A DNA stretch of 64,000 nucleotides from Wuchereria bancrofti. Its lineage: Eukaryota > Nematoda > Chromadorea > Rhabditida > Onchocercidae. The stretch spans positions 965,304 through 1,029,303 of the forward strand of contig SSBO01000012.1 in NCBI GenBank assembly GCA_005281725.1, written 5' to 3'. The position numbers and the translations under genes were made by a program. A model generated the notes under the pieces. It was given only the letters and a program-made list of their open reading frames with translations, was not told where the DNA came from and ran no database searches. Within the stretch, counting starts at the first letter, position 1. Every line of letters starts with the position of its first letter. Positions 24,101 to 38,300 of this stretch are shown here, one piece after another.

Positions 24101-26123
24101 ATCAGTTTCTAATCATTTGCAATAAATTACGTTAAAATGCAAAAAATAATGAAAAAAAAAACCAATTGCAAAAAAAACAATGAAAAAAAGAAACGAAAAA
24201 CCAATCTAATTGCTAATAATTCTCAAATTATTAATATAATTAGTCAATTAATTAATTAGTAATTCTCAAATTATTATTGTATGATTAATTAACCAGTTAA
24301 ATTGCTGATAATTCTCAAATTATTAGCATAATATACTAATTAATCATAAATGATAAAATTGTCAATGAACTTTATCATTTATCAATCCTTCCTCCTTCTC
24401 TTTATCATAGAATCTTAATCATTACACTTGGATCTTAACACGCTTACTTTCATACGGTATTAGTCAAATCAGCTGCTTTGCACAAAGCAAAATATTTTAG
24501 TTCGGTGATCAATAAATGTTGGCAAGTCTGATATTACCATGCAAATTATCACTTTTGTGATATTTTTTTTTTCGTCTTTTTGTTTTTGTATTTTTTATTG
24601 TTAAACACACAATGCAATATTTCCTTTTTTTTTATCAAAAAATTTTAATTTATTATATTGTATATATTGCGAAATTTTTGTAAAATTTCTTCATCAAACA
24701 TTTTTTTTTAAAAAAAATTAAATTTATTACACTTTTTTAAAAGTATTTAAATTTTACAAAAATGAAAAGGAAGAAAAAATTATGTGTAAATCAAAAGGAA
24801 AAGTTGTTTGGTTTTATGATTAATATTTAATACGCATTATTACTTCATATATAATCTGATAAATTTATAATTTGATAGAATTAATAAAGCCAAGATGTAA
24901 AATTCTGGAAATTTTCTTTATAAAAAAAAAATTTGAAATATTATTTTTCGATCCCTTTATTAGATAATTTTTAACTAATGTTATTAGTATGTTTTATTGC
25001 TCTAATTTTTTGTGGATCTTTTTTGTTTTTTGGTTCTTTTTCACTTAATTTTTTAAGACAAAATGGCAGTTAAAAAAGCTGATTATGAACTTAAAATGAA
25101 TCATTTCGATTGGAATGACAATTATCATGCGAAAAGTTGAAAAGTAATATCAAATGAATTTGAAATCAGAGTTCCAGCTGTCTTTATTTAGAATTTTAGT
25201 AATTTGAGTAAATATTTTCTTAAAGCATTTTAGGTTTTAGAAATTAAAGGATTTCGAGAAAAAGTTTCACTCATCTCATGAATTGTTTCATTTTCAGATA
25301 GAATCTGTAATTCAAAATATCCGGGTTAGAAAAGTGTCATCGGCCGGTTGTGAGGTGGTGTGGCCGGTTGTTGCTGTTGTCACTTCGAGGTACGGAAAGT
25401 AAGGAGGAAAATGGCTATGGAAGTTGAAGTTTTACAAAATGTAACTTTCTTATTATAAATACTTTTTGTTAGCTTTCTGGTCAATGGTAAATTCAATATA
25501 TAAAGGATTTTTTTTTTCTGAAAATTCACTTTTTCCAGAAATGTTGGAAGAAAATGTATTGGCATAAAAAATTACAAATTTTCTTGCTTAAATATTGATT
25601 CATGAATTTATCCTGCGAATAAGTTGCATATTTTCCAAGAAAATCTCTTTTTTACTAGTAGTTTTGGAGAAAATCATACATTAGGAAGAATCAGTTTAGT
25701 CGTGCAAGTCCAAGAAACGGAATGCTTCAGTTTCAGTGAATGTTCATTATGAACCGAAAAGGATTTGAAAAGATCATATATTAAAATACTTTTGTTATTG
25801 TGTGTGCAGTGATCTTTATCAGTGTCCATTCCATTGTTTCATGGAGTAATTTTCCACCAAATTTGCCTTAAACTATTCTTTGCATTGTCGCGCCGTTTAC
25901 TTCAAATGACTTTGGAAAGTATATATGTGAAAAAAGACCTGAAAAAAGGCCATAAAATTTGAAGACTGATAGATTAAATTGTTTAAGTTCTGAAACAAAA
26001 GAAGAAAGACAAAATTTGACTTTTGAATGAGTTTTAACCACTGTTCCAGCTGAGGAATCAATATGCTGTGAAGAAAATACGATTCTAGAATTTTTATATT
26101 TTTAAGTAGTATAAATTCTGCAG
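21181..26123. other. Intergenic region between lev-10 and the RanBP9/10-like gene
   Basis: I find no complete gene here. The stretch contains purine-rich tracts near 22760-22900 and a minisatellite at 23320-24420. A 25-codon ATG frame at 25063-25140 has good initiation context (ACAAAATGG) and ends in TGA. It may be a first exon of the following gene, but I could not find a donor and acceptor that keep phase. At least one 5' exon or a trans-splice site of the RanBP9/10-like gene should lie between about 24500 and 26123. Confidence 0.55.
23320..24420. repeat. Degenerate minisatellite, five to six units of about 190 bp
   Basis: Successive units contain, in order, TTTATC, a CCATTTGCAATAAATTA-like block, an AAAATGCAAAAAACAATGA-like block, CCAATGTAATTG or GATGTGATTA, AATTCTCAAAT, and TAATTAATCATATATGATAA-like sequence. 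The landmark after the AACAATGA block occurs near 23391, 23581, 23775, 23970 and 24205. The units are diverged, so the array is old. Confidence 0.8.
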
Positions 26124-27720
26124 GATTTTGATGATGCACCATTGGATGACGTTGTTGAAGTGAAAAGTTTGAGTCCTGATCCGGCAATGAGACGTAGAAG
26201 ACCACGATATAAAGTAATATGTGCGGGAGAACGACCTAAAGAAGTCAATGAACGTTTACTGCAACTTTATCCATTTGTAGACCAAAAGGTGCATAACTGT
26301 GCTTTACATTAAGTTTTCATGATAATATAAAACAATATTATGATCTCTAGAATTTTAAAATTTCATAGAAAAATTTTCGATGTTTCAGAGTTGGATGTTT
26401 TTGCATATGTACTGCCCTGATTATATGATATGCATTATATATGTCTAGTAAATTTAATGTCCAACTATGATTTATTCTAAATCTCTTAGTAGGTGGAACT
26501 TAAAAATAGTTTGGGATATGTCTTACAAATGTTTAAAGTACGTAGCAGAATCATTTGGATGCAGATTATTTGTAAATAACAGTACTTGGGAAATAATCTC
26601 GTTATTTTTAGAATTTTTCGAAATTCTCAGGAAAGAAGGTAATTAATGCTAATGCTACTAATTTTACAAGGCTTCTTCATTTTGTTTATATTTTAAAGAG
26701 GAATGAAACAACCAAATTATTTTCGTATGTTTTCATAATTCCAGAAAACACCACTTCCGACACATTGGAGTCATCAGGATAAAGCTGCATCATTGGTTGT
26801 CACAAATGATTATCGTAATGTTGCATATGCTGGTGAGTATCATTAGCATAAATTTAACATTTTCATTTTTTTTTTTCACTTATCAATCTTTACATTCTTT
26901 ATTTCTTATTTTCCGATACAGATAGTGGGGATCCCAATCAAGAATTGAATGCAAAAGATGCTGCAGCAGTGCGTGCTGATCATCCGATCCCTATAACGTG
27001 TGGTGTGTACTACTTCGAGGTAACAATAGTATGTAGTGGAGCTGAATGTTGTATGGGTGTTGGATTATGTGAGCGAAATGTTGATTTGAATAGATTGCCA
27101 GGTTTGTTTTTTATACATATGTATCGTTATTAAAGAAAAAATTAAAGAAAGGTTATTAAAAAAAAAAAAATTCTCTTCAGTGTCACCGAAAACATTCAAA
27201 TATTCTCACTTAAAACTTTTGTAGCAAATATGTGTTATATGATCATTTAATATTTCATTTGTGCTACAATATTTTAAATAGATCGACAACTCATAAATTA
27301 CGTTCAAAGATTGTTTTGACTTTAACTCTATATTAACCATTGTGGCAAAGTTCTTATGATGTCTATGAAGTATTTCTGAGTATTAATCAATGTAGTGTAA
27401 GAGAACAATAAAGATAAAAAATATCTGGATTTGTTAATAATTATTAAATTTAGGTTGGGATAGAGCATCATATGGTTATCACGGTGATGATGGCAATTTC
27501 TTTTGCTCATCAGGAACTGGACATGCTTATGGACCTACATTTAAGATGAATGATGTCATTGGTTGTGGAGTAGACTTTGTTAGAAAATCGATATTTTTCA
27601 CCAAAAATGGGCGACACTTGGGTTAATTCTTATCTTATTTATTGATTACTAGATTTTTTTTTTTGTAAAAATTAAATTAAATGGTTATCTTTTGATTTAT
27701 TATAAGATGTTTGCTTAGTG

Positions 27721-27758
<38 letters not shown>

Positions 27759-30700
27759 CACATAATGAAACTTAAATGATCTCCTTATTTCATAAACTTT
27801 AACCACAGTGACGTCATTTGTAATAGCTCAATTTTCGCAATTGTTGCTTGGGCGTTTCATTATATTTTGAAGTGTGGAAGTGTTATGTAGTGGCAATTAT
27901 CGATTGCACAAACTAGTCAAAGAAAAAGATTGTGAACAAAGAATAAATGCCATATAAAATGAGTTATTGATTCGTTTATTTTACATGAATAATTGCTGTG
28001 TTCCAGTTGTTTGTAAAGTCTCTTAGATTGTTCATTCTTGTTATTTTCTATTACAGGTATTGCTATAATGGAAGTTGAAAATGTTGTTGATTTGTATCCA
28101 ATGATCGGCCTTCAAAAACATGGTGCAATTGCGGATTCAAACTTTGGACAACATCCTTTCAAATACGACATCGAGCAAGAATTCAAGGTCATCATTATAT
28201 TCCTCTACATTTTATTGTTTCATTTCATTCGGTAGTAATAAAATGATCAATCGAAATAAAAGTTGTAAGGAAATGTAGTACAATATGTACAGCTATTATC
28301 GCGAAATATGTATTAATTTGGGAAGACTTAAAGTGGCGGTCGTTTAACCAAATGATTCATTGATTAAATTATTGAAAAATCAATCAATTAAACCCATTTG
28401 AAAAAAAAATGCTCCTTGCATGAATGTAGAAGATATTCATTTTTCAAATTTGCTGAAACCACTGAGAAAAAATTAACAAGATTAATTGATTAATGTGATG
28501 AATATCCCTTGGGGTGATAATATTCCTTGAGTTATTAGTCTTACATTTGCACCGTTATCAAGAACTATGGTGCGCCTGAATATTTGAGTAGATTTTACAA
28601 AACGATAACACAGTTTTTCAGGTTTTACTGTTATTACTAATTAATTGTTGAGAATGATATAATTTAAAATGGTAAATCTCGTATTATTTATTTCATTTAT
28701 TATCTGTGAAGACTGTGAAAAGTTTCTTTTTTCATTTTTCTTTTAAATTACCCAGTTTGGCAGGCATTTTTCTATTAGCAAAGTTATCTGTAAAGGAAAG
28801 CATAAAACTATTTATTGAAGTTTTTCAGGATGCACGCAATTATACGTATGAACAAATATGCCAAGTTGTTCTGCCGCAAGCAAAAACGGGTTGGATGGAT
28901 CGGTAAGTAATGGATGTGTAATAATTTTTGCTGCTTTTAGCAATGAAATGAAAAGAAAAAGTATGAGAGGATGAATAATGAATTCTGCTTCGTTTTTTTT
29001 TTTTGTCCATGTTTTATTTGTATTTTTTAGCGCAATATCTTCGTGGTTATTACATGAAGGATATGGGAGAGCGTTAGCTGCTTTTAAAAAGCATGCTGAT
29101 CAAAATTTAGATGAAACTGGTGATGTACAAATGGAAAAAGGAGAGGAGGAATCAAGTGATATGTTAGAAACACGTCGAGGTTGTGATACTTTAGTTTTGA
29201 TTGTTCAATATATTTTGATTTTTTAGCTGTTTTCTAATTCGAAATTCAGCATTCTCCCCAAATTGAAATCAAAATCTTGGAGTAGTATCAATGATTCCGT
29301 GTAATCAAATTGTATAGTCCTTTGGAGCTCAATATTCAATTGCGGATGTTATCGATTTCAAAGAGTTTTTTGTTTTTGTTTATCAGCGAACATGGCAGCT
29401 GTTTGACACAAAGCTGTTCTGTTGAAGACGTAGTTGTGCATAATTCATTATCAATAACATTTGTATTGACAGTTTTGTTAAACACAATGGGGAGAATGTA
29501 ATTAGGAAATTAAACGGTCGGATTATTAATTGCTTTTTATTTACTTGTAAGATATCCTGCAATGAATGATACACTGATTCATAGGATTTATATTTATAAG
29601 CTAAATGATAGATTTTTTTTTGCATGCACATTTATATTTCAGTTAATTTCATTGAATTTTTTTTTAGTGCGCCAATTTGCAGAATTAAAACAAATGATTT
29701 TGGACGGTGAAGTTGGTAAAGCAATCGATCGTGCACGAGCTTTATGCCCGGATTTACTGGAGCAAAATAAAGAATTAGCATTACTATTGAATTGTCAGTA
29801 TTACGTGGAGATTTATGCCAAAGCAAACAATGTAAGAGTGTAATTTCTTTTCTCGATACTTCTGATTATACGGTTATCAGTGAATTACACTTTGTCATTA
29901 TCACAAAATATTTGTATATTTACGATTGCACTTTTAAAGAACAGTTGCTTAGGGATAACAAAGGTTACATAATCAAAATTGTTAGTCATTCTCATAAAAA
30001 CAAATTTCTGATTGCTTCATTAATAAAAAATACTGTGTACCGAATGACGAGATATTTCTTGTGAAGATAATATTTTGGAAAGTCATTAAAATAAAACTTT
30101 TGATAGAAACTATTATTACTCTTATTTTATATTACATAAAACTATGATTTCAGATCATAATTTCTTCTGTGTCTTCGCGTGGTTCAGCTAGTAGTTTATC
30201 TCCAAAAGAAGAAACTCGTCCAACACAAAGTAGTCTTTCAACAATCTCAGGTTAACATGGATGCATTTTATTCAGTACAAGTACAAATCAAGTTTTCATG
30301 ATTTTAAAGATGCTAGGATTAGGGAAGGAACAATGATTTTAAGAAGGGATAACTTTTGTATATATTCATTATAATCAAAATTAAATGGTATAGTATTGAA
30401 ATGTCATGCATCATTTTCACAATTAGTTATTAGTTTGAGGAGTTCTGACTTTTTTTTTGTGTGTGTGTGATAATAACTCAAGAATTGTCAAGTGGAAAGT
30501 AGGAATAGCAAAAGCATTTTCTAGGTATTATTTTGCACATTGTTGACTATAAGAGAAAAAATTTTTATAACGAAAAATGAAAATTTATGTAAATGTGTAA
30601 AATGATTATAATAATTTTCAGGAGGCGATTCATATGCTCAAGTGTATAGTAGAAAAGGACATCCGTTTACAATTACTGCCAGTAATGAAAATCTGGGTAC

Positions 30701-32781
30701 GTTTAATCCGTTCAAAAGACGCAACGATGAATGGGGTTTGTTTTTAGTATTATTTCATTCTTCATTTTATAATTATGCATATTCTAACATATATATTGAA
30801 ATGATTTATCGTAGAATTGTGACTACATGCAAAGTTAGTTAATGATGTGTATTAAAGGAAAAGAGATTAACTAAAGATGTGCTTTTGAACTTTTTAAATA
30901 TGACATCATTTTTAGAACCTTTTGTATGTGTTACTCGTCGATCACGTACGGGTAATGAAGGAGTACAAACAGATTCAAACCGATTTACTCGTATACAAGC
31001 AAGTAGCAGTGTTATTCGGTAAGATATTATCCAACTTGTTTTTAGCCATCATTCAGACTACTGTTTTTCAAATCATTGTGTTGACGTCCTGTAATTAATA
31101 TATATAAATTTCAGTAATATGTCAGTTGATGAATTAGTCGATGATAAAGCTGCAAGTGACTATTCTTCATCATCGAATGGAGCAGTTCATGGTTAGATTC
31201 AAATTATGATTTTTTTCTTTGCTTTCTTTTGGACTTTTTAATAAAGATTTAAGTATAACATAAATTGTGGCGTGATATTGAATGCAAATTGTAGCTAAAT
31301 TCAAATTGATTCAGTCGATTTTGAATTAACGCATCATTGACTATTTGGCATATTCTTTTAAAAAATCTAAAGCATTGTATTTTTGTTGCTGTATTTAAGA
31401 AAAGTTGATTTCATAAATTTTGTGTAAAAATTTTCTTCAGCATCAAATGGAAGCGCTGCAGCAAGTAATGGTGCTGTATCAAACGGCGTATCTCAACCGG
31501 TCACATCAGCGACCACTATCATTGATGAAGATCAAGGTTTATCATGAACTCAAAACTAGTTTTGCCGTTTCTGCGTTTTTTTTTTCTTTTTTCGCTACTT
31601 TTAAATGGTGTTAGTTGTTACAAATTTAATATTTTAAATCAAAATTGTTTAATTTTTTGCATTCCAAATTTGTAATGATTTATTTAGATCCAGCTTGTGG
31701 TGACACACATCAAGATGTTATTGGCGGTGCTGAACGAGCATTTACTTCATCTCGAGGTTGGACGGGTGGTGATCCGAAAGATATGATGGAATATGGTGAA
31801 ATAGAAAGACTCCTTAAACTTGGTCGGGAAATCAATTCTTTATGTCAGGAAATAACAAATCCACCAGAAGATCTGGTTCGCCGGGTACATGTGGGTTTTT
31901 TTTTTTTTTTTTTTTTTTTTCTTGAAAATGAAATGTTTATTGGGAGGTTTGGTTATAATTCATTGATAGTATGTATCATTTCAAGAAATAATGAAGTTCA
32001 AAAAATTAGAAGAATTTTACCATGTGTTAATAATTTTAATAGTATTTTTGAAAAATAGTAGCTATGATATGGAAGTAGAGATGGCCATAGAGAAATTATG
32101 TTCAGTGAATGTTCACGTTTCAGCGTCAGTCAGCAATGACCTGAAAGAAAGTAAACAAAACAATATTTTCTGGTGATTGTGATTATCTGTTAAATTTTTT
32201 TAGGATATCCTTGCCTTGATATGTCATACAAAACCTTTGGATACATCACTTCGCTATTTGCTTGAACAAATGCAACGTGTACAAGCAGCTAACGGATTAA
32301 ATAGCGCCTTACGAGGTTATTTTATCATTTTTTGTTTTAACTTTCGAAGATATTAATAAGACATATGGATTAGTCATAAATTTCATTGATTTATGCTTCT
32401 TTTCAAAGACGACACATATTTTATTTGTGATCGGAAATTAAATGGCCAAATCAAAACTATCGGCATTATGTTCAGCTTTCATGGTTTCATGTGAAATGAA
32501 TTTGATTCGAGGCATTCGAGATTTTTGTTTCCAGTTGTAATCTTTCTTTTGATTAATTAACTTATGTTTCTGAATTAATTACTAAATTAGAAAATATTCC
32601 TTTCGAAAAAAGCCAAAATTTCGGTTTTTTTCAAGAGCATATGGGTTTTCCGCAAGAATCGCTGCTCTCAATGCATTTTCGTACTGCGCGGAAGCTTCGT
32701 AGCGATTTATCAGCAATGCAACTTGGTGTTGCCGTGTTTGCAGATGTGGATAAATTGGTCGCCCAGCATCTGGAATTTTGA
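26124..32781 (+). CDS. RanBP9/10-like SPRY-LisH-CTLH-CRA protein (5' end incomplete)
   Basis: Scaffold protein of the RanBPM type, a partner in CTLH/GID ubiquitin ligase complexes in other animals. Exons: 26124-26288, 26745-26832, 26922-27101, 27454-27621, 28057-28187, 28829-28902, 29031-29179, 29668-29831, 30154-30250, 30622-30735, 30916-31018, 31115-31191, 31441-31536, 31688-31884, 32204-32315, 32591-32781. These give about 701 residues in one frame, close to human RanBP9. The SPRY domain spans exons 2-5 ([12 protein letters not shown] start; [14 protein letters not shown] and GVDF motifs). LisH lies in exons 6-7 ([16 protein letters not shown]) and CTLH in exon 8 ([20 protein letters not shown]). 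A Ser/Asn-rich linker with SNGA-like repeats follows, then the CRA region in the last three exons. A stop codon precedes the first listed exon in frame, so an upstream exon or trans-splicing must supply the start; Met at 26187 is a possible internal start. Confidence 0.85.
27725..27751. repeat. (TA)n microsatellite in an intron
   Basis: About 27 bases of perfect TA repeat followed by GTATATACAC, between RanBP9/10-like exons 4 and 5. Confidence 0.9.
31896..31920. repeat. Poly(T) tract right after a splice donor
   Basis: Twenty-five T residues start 11 bases after the donor at 31885 in the RanBP9/10-like gene. Such runs are prone to length errors in sequencing. Confidence 0.9.
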
Positions 32782-35354
32782 TATTTGTCCTATCATCAAT
32801 TTTTTTTTTCTTTTTTTAATATGGATTTTTGGTGTTCTTTAAATTGACCGTCGACATATGCTGTTACAAATTTTCAGCTGTTATAATCTTTGCAGTGATT
32901 AAAAAAAAATTAGTGAACGTTATTTCGAAGATTTCAATTGATATGAGTGTAGAAAATACCAGTTACTTGAAATTTTAGGGAATAGATATTGACTTCTTTT
33001 TAGCAATAGGCAGTTCAGATTGGACCTTAAAATTATTTTGAATTTTCATAGCTATTAGAAATCATGTAATGAATGATTTTTCTGTTGACGGTTCTAAATC
33101 CTGAAGAATCATATAATATTTTTCATTTGACAAAAAACGAAATCTTAAATGACATTTGTTAGATCTGAACAAGCGATATTGATTCGACGGTCATTTCTTT
33201 TCAAGTATCGGACCTCAGACGAGTATCACAATGTTCATCTATCATTTTCAATCAAACTTGACTTTTTATTCTGTGTAGTGTTTAGTACTTTATATCAATT
33301 TATGTGTACATTTTTCCGTTTCAGTTCGTCTCTTTTAGGTTTGTACAATTTTTTTCTTTTTTTTTTTTATCATTCCGTCATTGCTTCTCTGTCCAACAAA
33401 TGCGCAATTTACTACAACACCTGGCCAAATGTTTTGTCGGTGGAAAGGTTAATTTTTTTTTTTTTAAATCAAAATCAATTGAATCTTAAAATTTTGCTCA
33501 CTATATTTTCAAACAAACTTCCCTCATAACACTTATTACAATTAGTTTGTAGTGTTAAGCTTAGGTGATAATCAAGACAAACTTTTGGACTATAGGAAGC
33601 ATAATTAGCGAATGAATTGAACGGACTGGTGTTTGATGTGTGTGATAACTTTATATCTTTTCTCTGGGACCATATTCGGCAGTGTACATTTACGCTATTA
33701 CTATACAACATCAAAATATAACTAATGAACAATGAATAATGAGAAATAAATTTTAATCATTTTAGTCGTTTAAAGATTTTCTTTTTTTGATTTTAAAATT
33801 TAAAATTGCTCTTAAGCATACGATATTTTTGAATCTTTTTATCTCTCTTTGATCATTTAGCACACTTTTTTTTTTTTGAAAAATTTTGATATTAACCCTT
33901 TAACTTGTATGCATCTTATCTTTTTCTTTTTTTTCTGGTCCTAGACTGCTATTTTTTTTTCACTAGTAGTAGCAATAGTACTGTAAATAAATGTTTCAAT
34001 AAACATCCACTCGAATTTCCAATTATTTTCAAACGAATTTTATTTTTTCGTAAATATATTCGTGATTTTTTTGGGTCAAAATTAACTGCAATTTTCTGAT
34101 TTTTTTTCAAAAAAGCTTAGATTTAAATTTCAGAAATCCGTTGAAAGATTAGCAAGATTATTGAAACTCTAAATGGTACTCTATTCTGTGTAACAATTCG
34201 TCGTAATGTTCTTTTTTCGTGCAAGATCCTAGCAATTATTTGCATCCGATGCCTTTTTTTTTATTTTTTTCATCCGTATTGCTTATGTTCTATCATTTAC
34301 TGTTCACTAAACCCGGAATATGCAGATATAATTCATTGCCTAGAAAAATTTTAATTTTCAGGAATATTCAATGTATGTAATATACAGGAAAGGTTTTCAG
34401 GATTTTCCGGGTTAGAGAAGTATTTTTTTGTCTTTATTCTTCTATCTCTCTGGTCAAATTATAAACTTCACATGTAATTCGTTTTCTCAAACGCATTTCT
34501 GTTTCTTCAGTTCGTTCTTTCTTGCTTTCTTATTGGAAATTATGGTACTCTTACTTTTTTTTCCCCCTTTTTGTAACTTTTTTTTTTTTTTTTTTTTTCC
34601 TTAGAATTTATATGTAATATACATGCATATATTTGAATATATTCTGCATTAGTCATGTATTTGATCGCTTTTTTCGATTTTAATTTCAGATTTGACTTCA
34701 ATTTTGAATCCTGAAAATTTGATGTTTTTTTTTCTCTACTCTACTTTTTTTATTTTTAAAATTTGTCTTCGCTTCATATGGAAATAAACAGAAAAGCTTT
34801 TTTTTTCACGTGGATACATAAATTGTGTGAATAAAAAAAATTTTTACGAAATACTTTTTGATTATTTTACATTTCAGCTAGCAATTAGCACAAATCATGT
34901 TTTAAAATTCTTATTAAATTTCAATCTTTATCTGAGAATAATTCAGCTATTGAATATTTGGTGTTTATTATTATTTATTTAGAAAATCAATATTTCTTAT
35001 TGACAAATTGATTTGGGAAGTAATGCATCATTTATGTTGTGGTGATATTTTAGTGCATTGTTTACGCATGAATTATCGATTTCAAATCAGTAAAGAATTT
35101 TTTTTAATTTTGAGAAAATAGCACAGTTTGTGTTAAAATGAATGGAAATTTAAAAGCTTTACTGAAAAGGATTCAGGAATAGGTAATTGTTGATATTCTA
35201 AGTCTTAGCATTATATTTATTATTCATGATAACATTTCATTGTTTTTATAAACATGACAATACTTTCACGAATTTACTCTTAAATTTTGTTTTCTAAAGT
35301 TAAATACCGAGCAAAATATACAGTGATGTTAGCTAGATCATAAGATCTAGCTTT
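32782..35354. other. Intergenic region between the RanBP9/10-like gene and dus-2
   Basis: No gene supported. Open frames around 33149-33529 and 33905-34099 are Phe/Leu/Ser-rich readings of T-tracts without domain or splice structure. A poly(T) run occurs near 34570-34600. The dus-2 promoter presumably lies at the right end. Confidence 0.6.
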
Positions 35355-38300
35355 ATGCAACAATCAATGGCTGATAGCAATTTCTATGCAAACAAATTAA
35401 TATTAGCTCCTATGGTTCGAGCTGGTAGAACACCACTTAGGTTAGTTAATTCTATCATTTTTCTGAATTATTAGTGATATTAGATATTTTCCTTCCGGAG
35501 ATCAAAATTTTGTCTTATCTATCCTCGACAAAAATCTTCAGTTATATTTTAATAATGAGAAATGAGATGTGATGAAATGTTTATTTTCAAAAAAGAAAAA
35601 AGTCACATCTAAGTTAGATTAAATGATTAAAAAGAAAATATTGAATGATTAAATGATTACGAATTTATTTCTTATATAGTTTAACTTAGAACTTTCAGAT
35701 TATAAAATATAAGGGAGGAAGTAATATTCTAATTATAGAAATGACTTGATTTTGATTTTAATATACCTACAAAAAGTTAAATTTATTGTAATTTTTTTCT
35801 TCTTGCTAAGATTTTTACCGAAATTTTTTTTTTTTTGGCTTTTTGTTTTATTTATTTATTTTTTCTTTTGTTTGCAGAACTTTGGCACTACAGTATGGTG
35901 CTGATTTGGTATATACAGAGGAAATTGTTGATCAAAAACTATTAGGTTCTCAACGAACAGTAAATGGTAGCAGTTAGGAATTTTCAAGTAGTATAATAAT
36001 TTTGATAAGAATATTCCTGATATTTGGAGAAGAATTTTGAACTTTCTTATAAAAGTATTTGAAATCTTTTAAAACTAATTATAGTTCTGTAGAAAAAGAA
36101 AAGAAATGTAATGGATCATAATTGAAAATTCAAAATGAATAATTGCAGATATCCTTGGAACAACTGATTATACATGTGAAGATGACGTCATTTTGAGGAT
36201 ATGTAATCGAGTTGAAAAGCAGAAATGTGTCTTACAAATTGTAAGTCTTATGAGTCATCCTAAAAAAAAAAAATATTGAAAAATAAGCTACAAGAAAAGT
36301 ATACTTTGCTGGAATTAACTGATAATTTAATAACTGACATGCAATTTAAATCAATAAATAGATCAATAAGAAGATATAAAGTATTATGATATACTTTAAT
36401 ATATATTTGAAAAAACCAGGAGAAATCTTTTTATCATTTAGGGATAAAATTACAACAAATAAAAATATGGAATCTATGCAAGGAAGAACTGAAATAAAAT
36501 TTTTACTTTCAGGGAACAAATAATGCAGAGCGAGCGGCAAATGTTGTTAGAAAAGTGTATGTTTATTAATTTTATCTTTAATTTTTATTTTTGCTTTATT
36601 CTTAAGTTTTATTTCATTCGATTGTTTAATCAATAATAATGATTGACTTAAATTTGAAATATATATTTCTTAATTTTTCATTTTTTAGTGGAAACGATAT
36701 AGCAGCGATTGATATCAATATGGGTTGTCCAAAACCATTTTCTATAGCTGGCGGTATGGGCGCTGCTTTATTAGGAAATCCTGAAAGAGCGAAAGAGGTA
36801 TAAATTATCTCATATATTTCTCTATCTTCCTGAATAAGACATTGAAATTAGATTAATCAATAAATTGTTGACGGAATGTATATTTGAAATTTTGACAATA
36901 AATAACTATTCATTTTCGCTCTAACTATTTATGTAAAGTTTCATTAGCTAAGTTTTACGTAAATTTGGTAAGCATATATTTATTGAAAAAAAAAAAGAAA
37001 GATATATGCTGTTTTATGAAATGTCTTGAAAAGTATGTTTTTTTTTTTTCGTCGAATTGCACATTTATTTGTTGTTCTATTAATATTAAAATTTAATTTG
37101 AAATCCATTTACCATATAATATATTAAAGTTTCATCTTACATGATGAAAACAACTAAAAATTTAATATAATTTTAAATTTCAGATAGTACAGACATGTGT
37201 CTCCGTTTCCACAATTCCAATCTCTTGTAAAATACGTGTATTAGATAAGGTATACATTTTTTAAAGAATGTTTTTATTAATTAAAATGTCATAAATATTT
37301 TATATCTAAACGAATGCTTTGGTTCTTTTTTTTTCACTAATTATAATTTAATTTATACATTTTATGCTTCTAGCAAGAAGATACACTCGAATTTGTGAAG
37401 ATGCTCGAAAGATGTGGTATTTCAGCAATTGGTGTGCATGGTAGACGTAGAAATGAACGACAAAGTAATATGAATCGTTTAAATGAAATTCGTGAAATCA
37501 CTCGAGTAGTTTCTGTTCCAGTTATTGCGAAGTAAATTGATGTATTTATTTACAATGAATGTTGTTTTTGTAGTTATCATTCATATTTCAAATCCTGAGT
37601 AGCTGAATTCATATTTTATTATTATTATTTTTTTTTTTTTGTAAAACTCTAGTTAATTAATTTTCATTTCAAAAGTGTATTTGTAGTGGATTTTCTGGTT
37701 CAATTAAAGAATATGAAGATATAATGAAGTTTTGGAAGCAAAGTGGTGCAAGTAGTGTGATGATAGCAAGAAAAGCTCTCAGTAATCCAAGTATATTTTG
37801 TTCGAAAGGTTTAATATCATTGGAACAAGAAATATGTGAATTTTTGAAATTGGTAATTTTTTTTTTCGTTTTTTTTTCTTTTGAATTTTTTTTTAAATTG
37901 AGTGCAGTTATTAATTTTGATAATTTTTATGGTAAGAAATTTGCCTAAATCTTATATGTAAAAAGAAGTGCAGTTTTGTTCTGTTTAACTTTTTTTAAGA
38001 CTTTCTGACTTTCAATATTGCTAGTAAAGTTATTTAGACATTATTGTGCTTTGACAATTAGCTTCTCAAATTGAACTACAGTCATTGAGGAACTGTTTTT
38101 TTTTTCCTTAAAATGTTTTCTATACAATTAATTTTTAATAGAAATTTAAGTTTGTTTGTTTTTTTTTTTTTTTTTTTGTATTTTAGGCTTGCAAATATGA
38201 TGAAAATTTCACTTCAACAAAATATGTAGTGCAGAGAATTCTCGGATCGAAACAGGTGCCAAGTTACTACTATTTGTTCTTTTAGGCTTGTTAAGTAATA

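Noticed and set aside
24539..24546. POU octamer ATGCAAAT upstream of the RanBP9/10-like gene
   Set aside because: The same 8-mer occurs elsewhere in non-coding DNA (near 6211); chance occurrence is likely in this composition.
33149..33529. 126-codon plus-strand frame between the RanBP9/10-like gene and dus-2
   Set aside because: Phe/Leu/Ser-rich reading of T-tracts with no domain and no exon chain; judged spurious.
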